DNA of 8,499 nucleotides. It comes from Christensenellaceae bacterium (GTDB taxonomy: Bacteria > Bacillota > Clostridia > Christensenellales > Aristaeellaceae). The translations under genes were made by a program, and so were the position numbers. Each line of letters opens with the position of its first letter. Position 1 is the stretch's first letter. Positions 6,098 through 8,499 of the stretch are shown here, in pieces. Location: contig JADGQP010000052.1 in the NCBI GenBank assembly GCA_017881705.1, positions 1-8,499 on the forward strand, in the 5' to 3' direction. Under the pieces are notes generated by a model, which worked only from the letters and a program-made list of their open reading frames with translations, was not told the DNA's origin and did no database searches.

Positions 6098-7165
6098 ATG
6101 TTTGAGAAATTTGATTGGATGATCGGTCGTTATCAGGAGTTGGGCGAGGAAATCAGCCAGCCCGACGCGACCGCCGACACGGATAACTACCAGAAACTGC
6201 TTAAGGAGCACGCCGCGCTGGAACCCGCGGTAACAGCCTATAAGGATTATCAGGTAACGCTTAGGCAAATTAGGGAAACCGAAGAATTGAAAACCCAGCC
6301 CGATATGGCCGATATGGTGCAGGAAGAGCTTTCGGAACTGGCGCAGCAAAAAGAGCGCCAGGAAAAAGAACTCAAGCTGCTTTTATTGCCCAAAGATCCG
6401 GACGACGACCGTAACGTGGTTATGGAGATTCGCCAGGGCGCGGGTGGCGACGAAGCGGCATTGTTCGGTGCGCTGTTACTGCGCATGTACACGCGCTACG
6501 CCGAGCGCAACCATTTCAAGGTTGAGCCTGTGAACTATAACATGACAGAACTGGGCGGGGTGAAAGAAGCCGTGCTGAACATCCGCGGCGCGGGTGTGTT
6601 CAGCCGCTTAAAATACGAAAGTGGCGTGCACCGCGTGCAGCGCGTGCCCAGCACCGAAGCCTCAGGGCGGATTCATACCAGCACCTGTACCGTCGCGGTG
6701 CTGCCCGAGGCGGAGGATGTGGAAATCGATATTGCCCCAGGCGATCTGCGCATCGATGTATATCGTTCCACAGGCCATGGCGGGCAATGCATCAACACCA
6801 CAGACAGCGCCGTACGTATTACGCACCTGCCTACGGGCTTGGTGGTCACGTGTCAGGATGAGAAAAGCCAGATCAAGAACCGCGCGAAAGCCATGATGGT
6901 GCTGAAAAGCCGCCTGTATCAGAAATTACGCGACGAGAAGGACGCGGTGTACGCCGCGAACCGCCGCGGGCAAATCGGCACAGGCGACCGAAGCGAACGG
7001 ATTCGTACGTATAATTTCCCACAGGGGCGCGTGACCGACCACCGCATCGGGCTTACGCTGTACCAAATTGACGATGTGATGGACGGTGACCTGCGCGAAC
7101 TGATTGAAGCGTTGTCGCTGGCGGAACAGGCGGAAAAGTTAAAAAACCTTGGAGAGCAGGCGTAA
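6098..7165 (+). CDS. prfA: Peptide chain release factor 1 (RF1)
   Basis: RF1 recognises UAA and UAG in the ribosomal A site and triggers hydrolysis of the peptidyl-tRNA. The 355-residue protein has a helical domain 1 (about 1-105). IRQGAGGDEAALF (111-123) opens the core, and HRVQRVPSTEASGRIHTS (178-195) contains the PxT tripeptide (Pro184-Ser-Thr186) that marks RF1 rather than RF2. The catalytic GGQ is at 228-230. SQIKNRAKAM (257-266) and the terminal TYNFPQGRVTDHR block (304-316) are typical. The residue after GGQ is Cys (GGQCIN) where GGQHVN is the textbook form; the GGQ itself is intact. It follows prmC, whose product should methylate Gln230. An AAGGAG site fixes the start. The stop UAA lies 3 nt before the next gene, indicating an operon. 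Confidence 0.97.
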   Translation: MFEKFDWMIGRYQELGEEISQPDATADTDNYQKLLKEHAALEPAVTAYKDYQVTLRQIRETEELKTQPDMADMVQEELSELAQQKERQEKELKLLLLPKDPDDDRNVVMEIRQGAGGDEAALFGALLLRMYTRYAERNHFKVEPVNYNMTELGGVKEAVLNIRGAGVFSRLKYESGVHRVQRVPSTEASGRIHTSTCTVAVLPEAEDVEIDIAPGDLRIDVYRSTGHGGQCINTTDSAVRITHLPTGLVVTCQDEKSQIKNRAKAMMVLKSRLYQKLRDEKDAVYAANRRGQIGTGDRSERIRTYNFPQGRVTDHRIGLTLYQIDDVMDGDLRELIEALSLAEQAEKLKNLGEQA

Positions 7166-7168
7166 CGA

Positions 7169-8203
7169 ATGAAAACGAGGATTGCGCTGCCGACCGATGA
7201 GGCGATCGCCGAGGCGGCGCGGCTGCTGGAAAACGGCGAACTGGTGGCTTTTCCCACCGAAACGGTATACGGTCTGGGAGCAAACGCGCTTGATGAAACG
7301 GCTGTGGCTAAAATTTTCAAGGCGAAAGGCCGCCCCAGCGACAACCCGTTGATCGTACATGTGGCTTCTGCGGAGGCTGCGCAGCCGCTTTGTTATATCA
7401 ACGAACGCGCGAAAGCACTGATGGCAGCGTTCTGGCCAGGGCCGCTGACGCTGTTGCTGCCCAAGAAACCGGTCATTCCGGCGGCGACCAACGCGGGGTT
7501 GCCCAGCGTGGCGATCCGGCTGCCCCGCCATCCCGTAGCGCGTGCGATGCTCGCCGCCTGCCGTGTGCCCATCGCTGCGCCCAGCGCCAACGTAAGCGGA
7601 CGCCCCAGCCCGACGACAGCGCAGCACGTGCTGGAGGATTTAGAGGGCCGCGTGTCGTTGATACTGGATGGCGGACCCTGCGAGGTGGGGCTGGAAAGCA
7701 CGGTATTGGATTTAACGGCCGAAACGCCGACCATTGTGCGCCCGGGCTGCGTAACGCTGGAAATGCTGCAGGCGGTACTGCCGGACGTGCGCGTGGCGCC
7801 GAGCGTGATGCGTCCGCTGGCCAGCGGCGAAAAGGCGGTGAGCCCGGGCATGATGTACCGGCATTACGCGCCCCAAGGGCAGTTGACGCTTGTGAAAGGC
7901 GAACCGGAACGGGTTCGCGCGGCTTGCCTGCGGCTGTATGCCGATGCGGTGGGGCAGGGGCGGAAAGCGTGCGTACTGACGTTTGAGGAGCACGCCACCG
8001 GGTACGAAGGATGCGAAACCTACTCCCTGGGGAAATTGGCGCAACCTGAAACGCTTGCGCATACGCTGTTTGCGGCGCTCCGGCAGATGGATGCTGAAAA
8101 GGTGGAAATGATCTTCTGCGAAGCCGTAGATACGCAAGGCATCGGCCTGGCGCTGATGAACCGTTTGAACCGCGCGGCGTCGTTTCACGTGTTGGAAGTG
8201 TAA
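7169..8203 (+). CDS. tsaC: Threonylcarbamoyl-AMP synthase, Sua5 type
   Basis: This enzyme makes L-threonylcarbamoyladenylate from threonine, bicarbonate and ATP, the first step of t6A formation at position 37 of ANN-decoding tRNAs; TsaD, TsaB and TsaE complete the pathway elsewhere in the genome. At 344 residues it is the long two-domain form. The YrdC catalytic domain (about 10-195) shows PTETVYGLGANA (29-40), KAKGRPSDNPL (51-61), APSANVSGRP (137-146), LESTVLDL (175-182) and VRPG (190-193). The linker motif SPGMMYRHYAP (225-235) leads into the Sua5 C-terminal domain (236-344), which is ordinary for the family. The ATG is 3 nt after the prfA stop. A GGAG at 7151-7154 is distant, and a GCAGG at 7156-7160 is better placed, so translation is probably coupled to prfA. 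In Bacillus the equivalent gene, ywlC, also lies between prfA and ywlE. Confidence 0.95.
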   Translation: MKTRIALPTDEAIAEAARLLENGELVAFPTETVYGLGANALDETAVAKIFKAKGRPSDNPLIVHVASAEAAQPLCYINERAKALMAAFWPGPLTLLLPKKPVIPAATNAGLPSVAIRLPRHPVARAMLAACRVPIAAPSANVSGRPSPTTAQHVLEDLEGRVSLILDGGPCEVGLESTVLDLTAETPTIVRPGCVTLEMLQAVLPDVRVAPSVMRPLASGEKAVSPGMMYRHYAPQGQLTLVKGEPERVRAACLRLYADAVGQGRKACVLTFEEHATGYEGCETYSLGKLAQPETLAHTLFAALRQMDAEKVEMIFCEAVDTQGIGLALMNRLNRAASFHVLEV

Positions 8204-8210
8204 GGCAACC

Positions 8211-8223
8211 AAGGAGAAAGGAG
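8211..8223 (+). promoter_or_regulatory. Double ribosome binding site of the phosphatase gene
   Basis: Two Shine-Dalgarno-like motifs lie in tandem: AAGGAG (8211-8216) and AAAGGAG (8217-8223). The second is eight bases before the ATG at 8232 and is likely the one used. Confidence 0.8.
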
Positions 8224-8231
8224 CGGCTCCA

Positions 8232-8499
8232 ATGGCGGATGTGCTGTTTATCTGTTCCGGCAATACCTGCCGCAGCCCCATGGCGGAGTGCCTTTTTAAC
8301 GACCTGTGCCAAAAACGCGGGTTGCCCTACCAAGCGGAGTCGGCCGGCTTGTATGTTACGCAAGGCAGCGCAGCCTCGCAAAACGCCTTTTTTGTGATGA
8401 AAGAACGCGATCTCAGCCTGGCCAGGCATGTGAGCCGTTCGCTTTCCGCGGCGGAGGCGAGGAACGCGCGCCTGGTGGTGGCGATGAACGAGCTGTTGG
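8232..8499 (+). CDS. Low-molecular-weight phosphatase, YwlE-like (partial, 3' end cut)
   Basis: The first 89 residues are present; the gene runs off the window, so roughly 60 residues including the expected DPxG general-acid loop are not visible. The N-terminus carries the phosphate-binding loop CSGNTCRS (8-15), which fits CX5R(S/T) with nucleophile Cys8 and Arg14, followed by PMAE. Later segments AESAGL (35-40), HVSRSLS (66-72) and LVVAMNE (81-87) match the fold. Position 12 is Thr. In B. subtilis YwlE the equivalent Thr11 selects phosphoarginine, whereas tyrosine phosphatases usually have Ile (CLGNICRS). Protein-arginine phosphatase is therefore the favoured activity, opposing a McsB-type arginine kinase, but a tyrosine phosphatase cannot be excluded. 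It lies 28 nt after tsaC with its own strong ribosome site, as ywlE follows ywlC in Bacillus. Confidence 0.88.
   Translation, partial: MADVLFICSGNTCRSPMAECLFNDLCQKRGLPYQAESAGLYVTQGSAASQNAFFVMKERDLSLARHVSRSLSAAEARNARLVVAMNELL

Noticed and set aside
5705..6349. Minus-strand open frame across the prmC-prfA junction
   Set aside because: It is antisense to conserved parts of both genes and its composition is typical of a shadow frame.
7473..8429. Long open frame (318 codons) on the minus strand opposite tsaC and the phosphatase gene
   Set aside because: It lies fully antisense to two well-conserved genes, is dominated by Arg, Pro, Ala and Ser as GC-rich shadow frames are, and has no recognisable domain or promoter.

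Overview
The window looks like ordinary chromosomal housekeeping DNA from a GC-rich member of the Firmicutes, most likely a clostridial lineage. Three things suggest this. Most starts have strong AAGGAG/GGGAGG-type Shine-Dalgarno sequences. The two promoters that can be read are sigma-A-like. The order DUF1385 membrane protein - prmC - prfA - Sua5-type tsaC - low-molecular-weight phosphatase resembles the prfA-prmC-ywlC-ywlE neighbourhood of Bacillus and Clostridia. Base composition was judged by eye only, and the taxonomic call is inference.

Layout. Positions 18-923 (+) encode an exported phosphodiester-glycosidase-family protein. A strong two-way hairpin terminator (934-968) separates it from a convergent gene at 978-2852 (-), which encodes a HerA/YjgR-like (DUF853) ATPase with an unusual Pro/Ala-rich and repeat-bearing C-terminal region. 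The spacer 2853-3010 holds two divergent promoters, one for the ATPase and one for gpsA. From 3011 to the right edge all genes run on the plus strand with short gaps (95, 0, 76, 3 and 28 nt), which is consistent with one transcription unit: gpsA (glycerol-3-phosphate dehydrogenase), a DUF1385 membrane protein, prmC (release-factor glutamine methyltransferase), prfA (RF1), tsaC/sua5 (threonylcarbamoyl-AMP synthase) and the start of a low-molecular-weight phosphatase whose active-site loop looks like that of the protein-arginine phosphatase YwlE.

How the genes fit together. PrmC methylates the GGQ glutamine of RF1, the product of the next gene. TsaC makes the intermediate for t6A modification of ANN-decoding tRNAs, so this block is centred on translation fidelity and termination. 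GpsA supplies sn-glycerol-3-phosphate for phospholipids. The DUF1385 protein has no established function but sits directly upstream of prmC.

No mobile element, CRISPR array, rRNA or tRNA was seen, and no clearly new system. The points most worth a second look are the extended C-terminus of the HerA-like ATPase, the non-canonical motifs in GpsA, the threonine in the phosphatase loop, the DUF1385 protein and the structured spacers before DUF1385 and prfA.
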